Shown: piece by piece, positions 49,309 to 57,365 of the stretch
Layout of the letters: every line of letters starts with the position of its first letter
Position numbering within the stretch: the first letter of the stretch is position 1
NCBI RefSeq assembly: GCF_014084125.1
Contig: NZ_CP048405.1
Location: 6,820,001 to 6,884,000, forward strand
From: Streptacidiphilus sp. PB12-B1b
GTDB lineage: Bacteria > Actinomycetota > Actinomycetes > Streptomycetales > Streptomycetaceae
Direction: 5' to 3'
Length of the DNA stretch: 64,000 bases
The notes under the pieces: generated by a model
What the model saw: the letters and a program-made list of their open reading frames with translations, nothing else
What the model was told of the DNA's origin: nothing
Database searches by the model: none
Position numbers and translations under genes: made by a program

Positions 49309-49623
49309 TCAGGCGCGGCCCCGGCAGAGCTGCAGCAGTTGCATGGCCACCTCGGTGCCCTGGGGGCCGAGCGCGGAGCGGTAGCGGGCGAGGATCTCCA
49401 GCTCGCGGGAGAGCGCGAGTCGGGTGCCGCCGCTGCCGATCCGGGCGGCCTGGACCTCGGCCGAGACCGCCATCCGCTGCTGGACCAGGTCCAGGATGCG
49501 CCGGTCGAGGTCGTCGATCCGGCTCCGGGCGCCGGCGATGACGGCGGCCGGGTCGGTCGGGGCGGCGGCCGGGTCGGTCAGAGCAAGGGTCGGGGCGGGG
49601 GCGGCGGGGGTGCTGGTGGTCAT
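49309..49623 (-). CDS. Chorismate mutase, AroQ class
   Basis: 104 residues. An AroQ-type helical chorismate mutase: [20 protein letters not shown] with the conserved Arg, [27 protein letters not shown]. It makes prephenate from chorismate on the way to Phe and Tyr. An alanine/proline-rich N-terminus of about 25 residues precedes the fold. The ATG at 49623 has AGGGAGA. A perfect terminator hairpin lies 41 bp upstream, and beyond it a possible 23-codon peptide. Confidence 0.88.
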   Translation of the reverse strand: MTTSTPAAPAPTLALTDPAAAPTDPAAVIAGARSRIDDLDRRILDLVQQRMAVSAEVQAARIGSGGTRLALSRELEILARYRSALGPQGTEVAMQLLQLCRGRA

Positions 49624-49664
49624 GGGGTCTCCCTGGTGGTCGGCGGGCCGACCCGGGGAGACGA

Positions 49665-49700
49665 CACGGCGCCCCGGGCCGAGTGGCCCGGGGCGCCGTG
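49665..49700. terminator. Perfect 16-bp terminator between the small peptide and chorismate mutase
   Basis: CACGGCGCCCCGGGCC pairs with 49685-49700 over a 4-nt GAGT loop. Read on the minus strand it lies 18 nt after the stop of the tiny frame at 49719-49790 and 41 nt before the chorismate mutase start, so it is an attenuator candidate or the end of a separate small transcript. Confidence 0.85.
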
Positions 49701-49718
49701 CGATGCCTGTTCGTGGGT

Positions 49719-49790
49719 TCAGCAGGCGGCATCACCATGGCAACCGGAGCCTCCGGTGCCATAGGTAAAGACGTACGCCGTGGTGAACAT
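49719..49790 (-). CDS. Putative 23-residue leader peptide or small peptide
   Basis: The minus-strand frame reads MFTTAYVFTYGTGG, then SGCHGDAAC and a stop. It is rich in aromatic residues early (F, Y, F, Y) with two cysteines at the end, and uses codons rare in this genome (TTT, TAT, CAT, GAT). A bulged hairpin (ATGGC-ACCGGA-GGC-TCCGGT-GCCAT, about 49737-49763) overlaps its second half, and a perfect terminator follows. TATGCT lies eight bases before the ATG, which suits a leaderless start. Phe/Tyr content ahead of chorismate mutase fits amino-acid attenuation, but I found no clear antiterminator. May not be translated. Confidence 0.4.
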   Translation of the reverse strand: MFTTAYVFTYGTGGSGCHGDAAC

Positions 49791-50839
49791 GGGCGACAGC
49801 ATAGCGCTTCACCCGTTCGGCCCGGGCGCTGCGGCGTGACTCCTCGTCAGCAGAATCGTTGTGCCCGATGACCGTGCAGGGTTCATGTCTCCGCCAGGGA
49901 CGTGCGCCGGCCCCAGCTCGTCGGGGGTTCCGTACGGCAGGCAGGACCACGCGTGGAGTGTGCAGGACAGTCCGCCGATGCGATGAGACGTGCCGTACTG
50001 CGGCCCGTCGTGGGACCTCGTGTCGACGCTGTGACCGGACAGCAGGGGACAGCGGCCCGGTTGCGACTGACGTGAGGGGGTGGATCGGAGCCGGGGACGC
50101 CGGGTTCCGCTCCACCCCTGATCGTCTCCCCTGCCTGTAATCGTCCGTGGCTGATCGTCCCCGACGGTCCGGGCCCCGGGCGCGTGCCCGGCGCGCGCGG
50201 TTTCCGCACTACCGACGGTGCGTCCTTGCGGAGCGTGACAGCCACCCACCTGCACCTACCGCCTCCCGGGCCCGCCCGCCCGCTTCGCGCCGAAAAAACG
50301 ACTATGCCGATCTCGGCCGAACTGCTTGCGGAGAACGGTGCGTATCCCCCACGATTGCTGGTAGAGGGGGTGGACCAGAGGCACCGCGGAGCAGAGCCGG
50401 TCACCGCTTCCGCCCGGACGATCCCCGTGCGAGCGGCTCGCCCACGTCATCACACTGAGTGACAGCGACCGACCGCCGTGCGTGCTGCCACGTCCAGGGG
50501 GGCGCACAAGGTCCGCGCGCGCCCCGGGTATGTCCCACCTCCTCCGGCGTCGGGCCGACCCACGACCCGCCCCCGAACCGACCGACGAACGGCGCCCTCC
50601 CCCTGGTGCCGTTTCCCGCAGCACCGGCGCAGCCCTGGCGCCGTGTGCGTGCAAGGCAGAGGGCCCCGTCTTCCCCCGCGGGGCCCTCTGGCCATGGCAG
50701 CGCGCCCGCGGACATGACACCGCCCGCGGCGACGGTGGTTCGTCGGCGCGGGCGGGTTCTGATCGGGAACTTATCTGTGTTGACCGCTCGATGACGGAGA
50801 TTCACGCGAATGTGACGCGCGCCTCACACAGATGTGTCC
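49791..50839. other. Gene-poor intergenic kilobase
   Basis: Several open frames exist, but none has a ribosome site with GC-rich third codon positions. A frame from ATG 50304 to 50462 was checked and has far too many A/T third bases. On the minus strand a short hairpin GCCGA-GA-TCGGC is followed by ATAGTCG and six T (about 50290-50316), unusual here and a possible intrinsic terminator. A 12-bp terminator lies at 50657-50690. An unannotated small RNA could lie between, but I cannot show it. Confidence 0.4.
50657..50690. terminator. Terminator downstream of the GMC oxidoreductase gene
   Basis: A perfect 12-bp stem CAGAGGGCCCCG pairs with 50679-50690 over a 10-nt loop, about 150 bp past the stop of the minus-strand gene. 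Confidence 0.75.
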
Positions 50840-52666
50840 TCAGTCGGCCAGGGATCTGGGCGGGACCGCCGGGACGGGCAGCAGCGGCAGGCTGAGCGCG
50901 GCGAAGGCGCCCTCGGGGACGGCCGGGCGGTGCGGGGCCACTGGCGGGACCTCGCGGTAGGGCTCGTCCTGGGCCGGGCGCGGGTCGGGCTCGCCCTTGT
51001 TGGGCCACATGGACATGGCCCGCTCGGCCTGGGCGGTGATCGTCAGCGAGGGGTTGACGCCGAGGTTGGCGGAGACGCTGGAGCCGTCCGCGACGGTGAT
51101 CCCCGGGTAGCCGTAGAGCCGCTGGTAGGGGTCGATGACGCCGGTCGCGGGCGAGTCGCCGATCACGCAGCCGCCGAGGAAGTGCGCGGTGAGGGTGCGG
51201 CCGAACAGGTCGCTGGCGGCGCTGCCGGGGAAGCCGTTGATCTCGTCGGCGACCGCCCGGGCCGACTCCTCCGCCGCCGGGATCCAGGTGGGGTTGGGCG
51301 CGCCGTGGCCCTGCCGGGAGGTCAGCGTGCCCTTGCCGAGGCCGGACTTCTTCCGCTCCACGACCACCGAGTTGTCCAGCGACTGCATGACCAGGCCGAT
51401 GATGACGCGCTCGGACCAGCGCCGCTTGTTCATCGACCGCAGCAGCAGGTCCGGGCGGCGCAGCGCGTTGCCGAGCAAGCGCAGCAGCGGGGGCGTCCGG
51501 CCCGCGCCGGTGACCTGGACGATGGACATCAGGCCCATGGCGTTGGAGCCCTTGCCGTAGCGGACCGGCTCGATGTGGGTGTGCTCGTCCGGGTGGACGG
51601 AGGAGGTGATGGCGACGCCGCGGGTGAAGTCGGCGCGTCGGCCGTAGCGGCGGTCGGTGGTGAGCGAGCCGACCAGGGCCTCGGAGTTGGTGCGGGTCAG
51701 CTCGCCGAGCCGGGCGGAGATCCGCGGCAGGTGGCCGGTGTCGCGCAGCCGGTGCAGCAGCTTCTGGGTGCCGTAGGTGCCCGCGGAGACGACGACGCGG
51801 CGGGCCCGGATGGTCCGGGAGCCGTTCCTGGCCGGGTTCCTGGAGCGCCCGTCGGTGGCCCGGACGTCCACCGCGAAGCCCTCGCCGTCCTCGCGGACGC
51901 AGACCACGGTGGTCATCGGCAGGATCTCGGCGCCGTTCTTCTCGGCCAGGTAGAGGTAGTTCTCGGTGAGGGTGTTCTTGGCGCCGTGGCGGCAGCCGGT
52001 CATGCACTCGCCGCACTCGGTGCAGGCCCGGCGGCGCGGGCCCTCGCCGCCGAAGTACGGGTCGTCCGTCTCGGCGCCCGGATCGGCCTTCGGGCCCCGG
52101 CCGGGGGCGTCCCGGCCCTCGGCGTCGCCGCCGTCGCCGAAGAAGACGCCGACCGGGGCGAGGTGGAAGGTGTCGCCGTAGCCGAGCTTGTCGGCGGCGT
52201 CGCGCAGGTGCACGTCGGAGGGGGTGACGGTGGGGTTGGTGCGCACCCCGAGCATGCGCGCGGCCTGGTCGTAGAAGGGGGCCAGCTCCTGCGACCAGTC
52301 GGTGATGTCCTTCCACTGCGGGTCCTGGAAGAACGCCTTCGGCGGCACGTAGAGGGTGTTGGCGTAGTTCAGCGAGCCGCCGCCGACACCGGCGCCGCCG
52401 AGCACCATGACGTTCTTGAGCACGTGGAAGCGCTGGATGCCGTACATGCCCAGGGCCGGGGCCCACAGGTAGTTGCGGGTGTCCCAGGAGTTCTTCGGCA
52501 GGGTCTGCGGGGTGAACCGCCGCCCGGCCTCCAGCACGGCGACCTTGTAGCCCTTCTCGGTCAGCCGCAGCGCGGAGACCGAGCCGCCGAAGCCGGAGCC
52601 GACGACGACCACGTCGTAGTCGTAGCCGGGCTCCGCCCGGGGGCCGTCCTGACCTTCCGTCACCAT
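50840..52666 (-). CDS. GMC-type FAD oxidoreductase (cholesterol-oxidase-like)
   Basis: About 608 residues. FAD-binding YDVVVVGSGFGGSVSALRL at the N-terminus, LGGAGVGGGSLNYANTLY, VVVSAGTYGTQKLL, and C-terminal AHFLGGCVIG and GVNPSLTITAQAERAM. It also has a cysteine cluster ACTECGECMTGCRHGAKN near residue 215, of the kind that can bind an iron-sulfur cluster. Annotated relatives are cholesterol oxidases, but the substrate is unproven. The ATG at 52666 has GAGGGAG eight bases upstream. It follows the semialdehyde dehydrogenase by 71 bp, so probably one operon. Confidence 0.88.
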   Translation of the reverse strand: MVTEGQDGPRAEPGYDYDVVVVGSGFGGSVSALRLTEKGYKVAVLEAGRRFTPQTLPKNSWDTRNYLWAPALGMYGIQRFHVLKNVMVLGGAGVGGGSLNYANTLYVPPKAFFQDPQWKDITDWSQELAPFYDQAARMLGVRTNPTVTPSDVHLRDAADKLGYGDTFHLAPVGVFFGDGGDAEGRDAPGRGPKADPGAETDDPYFGGEGPRRRACTECGECMTGCRHGAKNTLTENYLYLAEKNGAEILPMTTVVCVREDGEGFAVDVRATDGRSRNPARNGSRTIRARRVVVSAGTYGTQKLLHRLRDTGHLPRISARLGELTRTNSEALVGSLTTDRRYGRRADFTRGVAITSSVHPDEHTHIEPVRYGKGSNAMGLMSIVQVTGAGRTPPLLRLLGNALRRPDLLLRSMNKRRWSERVIIGLVMQSLDNSVVVERKKSGLGKGTLTSRQGHGAPNPTWIPAAEESARAVADEINGFPGSAASDLFGRTLTAHFLGGCVIGDSPATGVIDPYQRLYGYPGITVADGSSVSANLGVNPSLTITAQAERAMSMWPNKGEPDPRPAQDEPYREVPPVAPHRPAVPEGAFAALSLPLLPVPAVPPRSLAD

Positions 52667-52737
52667 CGACGTCGCTCCCTCTTCCTCGTTCTGGATCTGG
52701 AACCGGACCGTGCGGGTGTGCCGGGCGGGGCGGGCGG

Positions 52738-54357
52738 CTACTTGAGCCGCAGCGTCCGCATCGCCCCCAGCGCCCTGGTGAGCAGCGCGGCGTAGCCCTG
52801 GTCGTCCATGCCGAACGAGGGCGCCATCGGGACCAGCCGCTGGACCGCGATGTTCTGCGGCTCGGTGTACTTGAGGATGCCCTCGGAGCCGTGCCGGCGG
52901 CCGACGCCGGAGTCGCCCATGCCGCCCATGGGGGCGGCGACGCTGCCGTACGCGGCGGCGTAGCCCTCGTTGACGTTGACCGTGCCGGAGTGCAGCCGCT
53001 GGGCGATCCGGCGGCCGTGGGCGGCGCTGCGGCTCCAGACGCTGGAGTTCAGGCCGTACGGGGTGCTGTTGGCCTGGGCGACGGCCTCGTCCTCGCTGTC
53101 GAAGCGGTAGACGGAGACGACCGGGCCGAAGGTCTCCTGGGTGCAGACGGCGCTGGCGGCGTCCACGCCGTCGAGGATGGTCGGCTCGTAGAACAGCGGG
53201 CCGACGTCCGGGCGGGCGCGGCCGCCGGCCAGCACCCGGGCGCCGTTGCAGACGGCCTCCTCGACGTGTGCGGTGACGGTGTCGAGCTGGCGCTGCGAGA
53301 CCAGCGAGCCCATGTCGGCGCCCCAGCCGAGGGTGTTGCCGAGCCGCAGCGCGCTGGTCCGGGCAGCGAACCGCTCCAGGAAGGCGTCGGCGACCTCGCG
53401 GGCGACGTAGAGCCGCTCGATGGAGACGCAGAGCTGCCCGGCGGAGGAGAAGCAGGCGCGGACGGCGCCCTCGGCGGCCTTGTCCAGGTCGGCGTCGGCC
53501 AGCACCAGCATGGCGTTCTTGCCGCCCAGCTCCATGGAGGCGCCGACCAGCCGGGCGGCGGCGCGCTGGGCGACGTCGCGCCCGGTGCGGGTGGAGCCGG
53601 TGAAGGAGACGTAGTCGGCGCGGTCGACCACCTCGGGGCCGACGACCGGCCCGTCGCCGACGACGATCTGCCACAGCTCGGCGGGCAGCCCGGCCTCGAT
53701 GATCAGCTCACGGGTGCGCAGCGCGGTCAGCGCGGTCTGCGTGTCGGGCTTGGTGACCACGGCGTTCCCGGCCATGAAGGCGGGCACGGCGTCCCCGGCG
53801 AACAGCGCCAGCGGGTAGTTCCAGGGGGAGATCTGGCCGATCACGCCCTTGGCGTGGCGGACCTCGGTGACCTGGGTGAGCGTGGGCAGCACGCCGACCC
53901 GTCGGCGCGGGCGCAGGTACTTCGCGCCCATGCGCGCGTAGTGCCGGGCCTCGATCGCGGTGACGGAGACCTCTTCGAAGGCGTGGGCGCGGGTCTTGCC
54001 GGTCTCGGCCTGGATCAGGTCGAGCAGGTCGGCCTGGTCGGCGAGGATCCGGTCGTGGAAGCGCAGCAGCACCCCCGCCCGCTCGGCGAAGGAGCGCTCG
54101 GCCCAGGCGCGCTGGGCGGCGCGGGCCCGGGCGAAGGCGGTGGCGACGTCCTCGGGGGTGGACTCGGGGATCTCGGCGAGGACCTCGCCGGTGAACGGAC
54201 TGCGGCTGACGCCCTTGGTCGGCTGCTCGCCCGCCACGACCCCGCGCACCAGCCGGGCGACCAGCTGCGGCGTGACGGCGTCGGCGGCGGTACGGGGACC
54301 GGGCGCCGCCACGGGGTTGCGCCGGCCGGTCGCGTCGCTCGTGCTGATGTCTGTCAT
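52738..54357 (-). CDS. gabD2: Succinate-semialdehyde dehydrogenase (NADP-type)
   Basis: About 539 residues. Aldehyde dehydrogenase signatures: SPWNYPLALFAGDAVPAFMAGN, VSFTGSTRTGRDVA, MELGGKNAMLVLADADLD (Glu), FSSAGQLCVSIER (catalytic Cys) and QETFGPVVSVYRF. The layout with KYLRPRRRVGVLPTLTQV matches actinobacterial GabD2. It oxidises succinic semialdehyde to succinate. No ribosome site precedes ATG 54357; TTACGCT about ten bases upstream could be a -10, making the mRNA leaderless. Followed by the GMC oxidoreductase. Confidence 0.88.
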   Translation of the reverse strand: MTDISTSDATGRRNPVAAPGPRTAADAVTPQLVARLVRGVVAGEQPTKGVSRSPFTGEVLAEIPESTPEDVATAFARARAAQRAWAERSFAERAGVLLRFHDRILADQADLLDLIQAETGKTRAHAFEEVSVTAIEARHYARMGAKYLRPRRRVGVLPTLTQVTEVRHAKGVIGQISPWNYPLALFAGDAVPAFMAGNAVVTKPDTQTALTALRTRELIIEAGLPAELWQIVVGDGPVVGPEVVDRADYVSFTGSTRTGRDVAQRAAARLVGASMELGGKNAMLVLADADLDKAAEGAVRACFSSAGQLCVSIERLYVAREVADAFLERFAARTSALRLGNTLGWGADMGSLVSQRQLDTVTAHVEEAVCNGARVLAGGRARPDVGPLFYEPTILDGVDAASAVCTQETFGPVVSVYRFDSEDEAVAQANSTPYGLNSSVWSRSAAHGRRIAQRLHSGTVNVNEGYAAAYGSVAAPMGGMGDSGVGRRHGSEGILKYTEPQNIAVQRLVPMAPSFGMDDQGYAALLTRALGAMRTLRLK

Positions 54358-54460
54358 GGCGTGCAGCGTAAGCCGTTTCCAGCGGCTTGGGTACCCGCCG
54401 GTAACAACCATCGGGGGCGCTTCTCGGGCCGCCGCGCGCCTGCCCTGCTCAGCCGCGGGG

Positions 54461-56056
54461 TCAGTGGCCGGAGGAGGTCGCGGCGGCCTTCGGCCGGTAC
54501 ACCCAGACGGAGTAGTCGACGCCCTGGTGCACCCCGGAGACGCCCGCTGCCTTGCGGTAGCCGGGGGTGGCCATCATCGCTGCCACGATCTTGACGTCCA
54601 GCCCGGGCGTGGTCACGTGGTCCAGCTCCACCACGCCGAAGTAGTGCGCCTCGATGGCCTTCTGGTAGGCGGCGTCGCCGGAGTAGGTGCGGTGCGTCAC
54701 CGGGTCGCGGTAGCTGAAGTTCCAGGTGCTGGTCCACTGCTGCCAGGTGGTCTGCGCGCGCAGGTAGTAGCGCGGGACCGGGTCGTTCTCGGCGAGGATC
54801 GGCTCACCGGGCCTCAGCTGCCCGCGCAGGGCGGCGACCATCCCGGTGGCGTCGGGCCAGCCCCGCTGGTAGAGCGAGCCGACCTGGCCCAGCCCGCAGT
54901 AGAGGGCGAAGCCGACGATCGCGGCGACCGCCGCGCCCTGCCAGAGCGGCGCCCGGCCCTTGGCCGTGGCCAGCAGCCGGGAGAGCAGGTAGCCCGCGAG
55001 CACCGCCGCGAACCAGGCGCCGAAGTCCACGTGCTTGTGCAGGGAGGTGGTGACCTGGATGCGCGCCTGGTTGATCGGCGCCAGCATGACCGCCAGCACC
55101 AGCACCGCCGCCACCAGCCGTCGGTGCCGCTGCCGCTCGGCCAGCAGCAGCACCAGGGCCAGCAGCGCGCCGACCCAGATCAGCCCGACCCAGTGCCAGG
55201 ACTCGTCCATGATCCGCAGCCGCGGGGTGGTGCCGACCGCCCGCTTCAGCGTGGTGGACTCGATGCCGGACTGGTACCAGTGCCCGGCCAGCAGCACCGC
55301 GCCGCCCAGCAGCAGGACCAGCTCGGCCAGCAGCACCGCGCCCCGCAGCAGTGCCCCGCGCCAGCGGTAGCGCTCCACGGCCGGCAGCACCGCCAGCGCC
55401 AGCACCACCGGATCCCACAGCGCCGCGGCGTACTTGGTGGCGTCGGACAGGGCCAGGGCCAGCCCGGACGCCAGCAGCCAGGGCACGCTGCCGGCCGCAC
55501 GGACGGCCAGCCAGCCGGCGAGGACCAGCAGGAACAGCGCCATCGGGTCGTAGGTGGCGAAGGCCGAGAGGAACTGGGTGGGCCCGGCCACCACGAACAG
55601 GGCCGCCGCCAGCAGCCCGGTACGGCGGTCGAAGAGGCGCCCGGCCGCGTCGTAGAGGAGCACGGTGGCGCCCAGCATGAAGGCCAGCCCGAGCAGCCGG
55701 GCGGCGAGCAGGCCGCCCACCGAGTCGGCCATCGCGCCCAGCACCGGGTAGATCGTCGGCGCGCCGGAGAAGTAGGTCTGGTAGTTGCCGATCACCGCGC
55801 CGTGCAGCAGGTGGGCGATCTCGTCGTGCCCGGCGTAGAGGTAGAGCGCCTCGTCGCTGAAGGCGGTGTTGCTGCGCAGCAGCCGGACCGCCAGGCCGAT
55901 CTGGAGCGCCAGCACCAGGGCGAGCATGCCGAGCCAGGGCGCGGCCCAGCGGGGGGCGTCGGCCGGCCGGGCCGCCGCCTGCTGCCGTCGGCGGGCTGCC
56001 CGGCCGGGGGCGTCGGGGGCTGTGCCGACCGTCTCGGGCGTACTACTCCAGGGCAC
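54461..56056 (-). CDS. GT39-like membrane glycosyltransferase
   Basis: About 531 residues with some eleven membrane helices. The first loop has the acidic AFSDEALYLYAGHDE stretch, the catalytic-type Asp/Glu region of GT39/ArnT-like enzymes that use polyprenyl-phosphate sugars outside the membrane. The last 130 residues form a soluble domain (ILAENDPVPRYYLRAQTTW). Substrate unknown; the locus suggests exopolysaccharide. The start is uncertain: GTG 56056 (used) or an ATG at 56167, which would overlap the divergent gene. Confidence 0.78.
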   Translation of the reverse strand: MPWSSTPETVGTAPDAPGRAARRRQQAAARPADAPRWAAPWLGMLALVLALQIGLAVRLLRSNTAFSDEALYLYAGHDEIAHLLHGAVIGNYQTYFSGAPTIYPVLGAMADSVGGLLAARLLGLAFMLGATVLLYDAAGRLFDRRTGLLAAALFVVAGPTQFLSAFATYDPMALFLLVLAGWLAVRAAGSVPWLLASGLALALSDATKYAAALWDPVVLALAVLPAVERYRWRGALLRGAVLLAELVLLLGGAVLLAGHWYQSGIESTTLKRAVGTTPRLRIMDESWHWVGLIWVGALLALVLLLAERQRHRRLVAAVLVLAVMLAPINQARIQVTTSLHKHVDFGAWFAAVLAGYLLSRLLATAKGRAPLWQGAAVAAIVGFALYCGLGQVGSLYQRGWPDATGMVAALRGQLRPGEPILAENDPVPRYYLRAQTTWQQWTSTWNFSYRDPVTHRTYSGDAAYQKAIEAHYFGVVELDHVTTPGLDVKIVAAMMATPGYRKAAGVSGVHQGVDYSVWVYRPKAAATSSGH

Positions 56057-56156
56057 AGGTCCACCGCTTCTGGCACGGGATGACGAAGGCCGTCGGGACG
56101 CTCCAGCCCTCCTTGGCGCCTCCTCGGCGCAAATGATTGTGCGATTATCTCTGGCA

Positions 56157-57347
56157 ATGGTTCCCAACTCAAGCCGCGAAGCCCCGGACTCCGGCGGCGT
56201 ACGCGATGATCAGCGTCCCGGCTCCCCCGGCCGCCCCGGGAAGCCCGGCGGGAAACCGGAACTGAGCCGCCGGACCGCACTGCGACGGATTTCCGCGGCG
56301 CTGGCGGTGGGATTGTCCGCAGGGCTGACCGCAACCGGCTGCAGTAACAGTCTCACAACGAATTCCGGTGGCACCGCCCGCTGGAGCGGGAAATCCGGCG
56401 GAATGCCGACGGCGCCCTCCGGCGGCGCGCAGCCGCGCATACCCAGCCGGGATTCGCTGCTGCACCCGCAGGGCGACTACTTCGGGGTGAGCACCTACAG
56501 GACGCCGACGCCCGCCGAGACGGCGGCGGTGGCGCAGGCGGCGGGGCGTCATCCGACGATATTGGAGTACTTCCTGAACTGGGATCAGGAGTTCAGCGCC
56601 GCGACCGTCCGCGAATGCTATGCCGAGGGCGCGGTCCCGCTGCTGACCTGGGAGCCCTCGGGGACGTCCAATTCCGCGAACCAGCCGGAGTACGCGCTGC
56701 GGCACATCACCGGCGGCCGGTTCGACGAGTATGTCAAACGTTTCGCACGGGGTATCCGCGACCAGAAATGGCCGGTAATCCTCCGTTTTGCCCACGAAAT
56801 GAACGGCGACTGGTATCCCTGGTCGGAACAGAACAGCGGAAACCGCCCGGGCGACTACGCGGCGGCCTGGCGGCACATCCACAAGGTCTTTGCCGATGTG
56901 GGCGCCGACAATGTGATCTGGCTGTGGTGCCCCAATGTGGTGCGCGGCACCGGCGGCGTCGAACTGCCCCCGCTCTACCCCGGTGACGACTACGTGGACT
57001 GGGCCGGAGTGGACGCCTACGGCTTCGGTGAGAAGACCGCCAGTGAGGTGCTCGACCCCACCATCGCCGTCATCGAGCGGATTACCCAGAAGCCGATCCT
57101 GATCGCCGAGACGGCGTCGCAGCCGGGATCGGAACAACCCGGTTGGACGGCCGACCTGTTCAGCTGGCTCGGCTATCACGAGCGGACGATCGGATTCGTC
57201 TGGTTCAATCACAGCGTCGCCGAGGGCGGCATGCACGACTACCGCTTCACCGTCGACCCGCAGACCCAGGCCGCCTTCCGGACCGGGCTGTCCTCGCTCC
57301 GGCTCGCGCACTGGCCGGTGGCCGACCCGCCGCCGAACGCCGGCTGA
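56157..57347 (+). CDS. GH26-like secreted glycoside hydrolase
   Basis: About 396 residues. A twin-arginine signal SRRTALRRISAALAVG ends in LTATGC, a likely lipobox, so it may be an exported lipoprotein. The catalytic domain shows YFLNWDQEF, LLTWEPSG, VILRFAHEMNGDWYPWSEQ (acid/base Glu), WLWCPN and the probable nucleophile Glu in ILIAETASQ. GH26 enzymes act on beta-mannans and related polymers. The ATG at 56157 has no ribosome site; TTATCT six bases before it may be a -10 (leaderless). Convergent with the GT39-like gene. Confidence 0.85.
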   Translation: MVPNSSREAPDSGGVRDDQRPGSPGRPGKPGGKPELSRRTALRRISAALAVGLSAGLTATGCSNSLTTNSGGTARWSGKSGGMPTAPSGGAQPRIPSRDSLLHPQGDYFGVSTYRTPTPAETAAVAQAAGRHPTILEYFLNWDQEFSAATVRECYAEGAVPLLTWEPSGTSNSANQPEYALRHITGGRFDEYVKRFARGIRDQKWPVILRFAHEMNGDWYPWSEQNSGNRPGDYAAAWRHIHKVFADVGADNVIWLWCPNVVRGTGGVELPPLYPGDDYVDWAGVDAYGFGEKTASEVLDPTIAVIERITQKPILIAETASQPGSEQPGWTADLFSWLGYHERTIGFVWFNHSVAEGGMHDYRFTVDPQTQAAFRTGLSSLRLAHWPVADPPPNAG

Positions 57348-57365
57348 GCGGACCGAACGCCCGCC

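Noticed and set aside
49665-49700. Classical trp-type attenuator
   Set aside because: Not accepted as proven: no antiterminator pairing with the left arm of the hairpin was found, so it is kept only as a candidate.
50304-50462. 52-codon frame starting MPISAELLAENG
   Set aside because: Too many A/T third bases for this genome, no ribosome site, no family resemblance.
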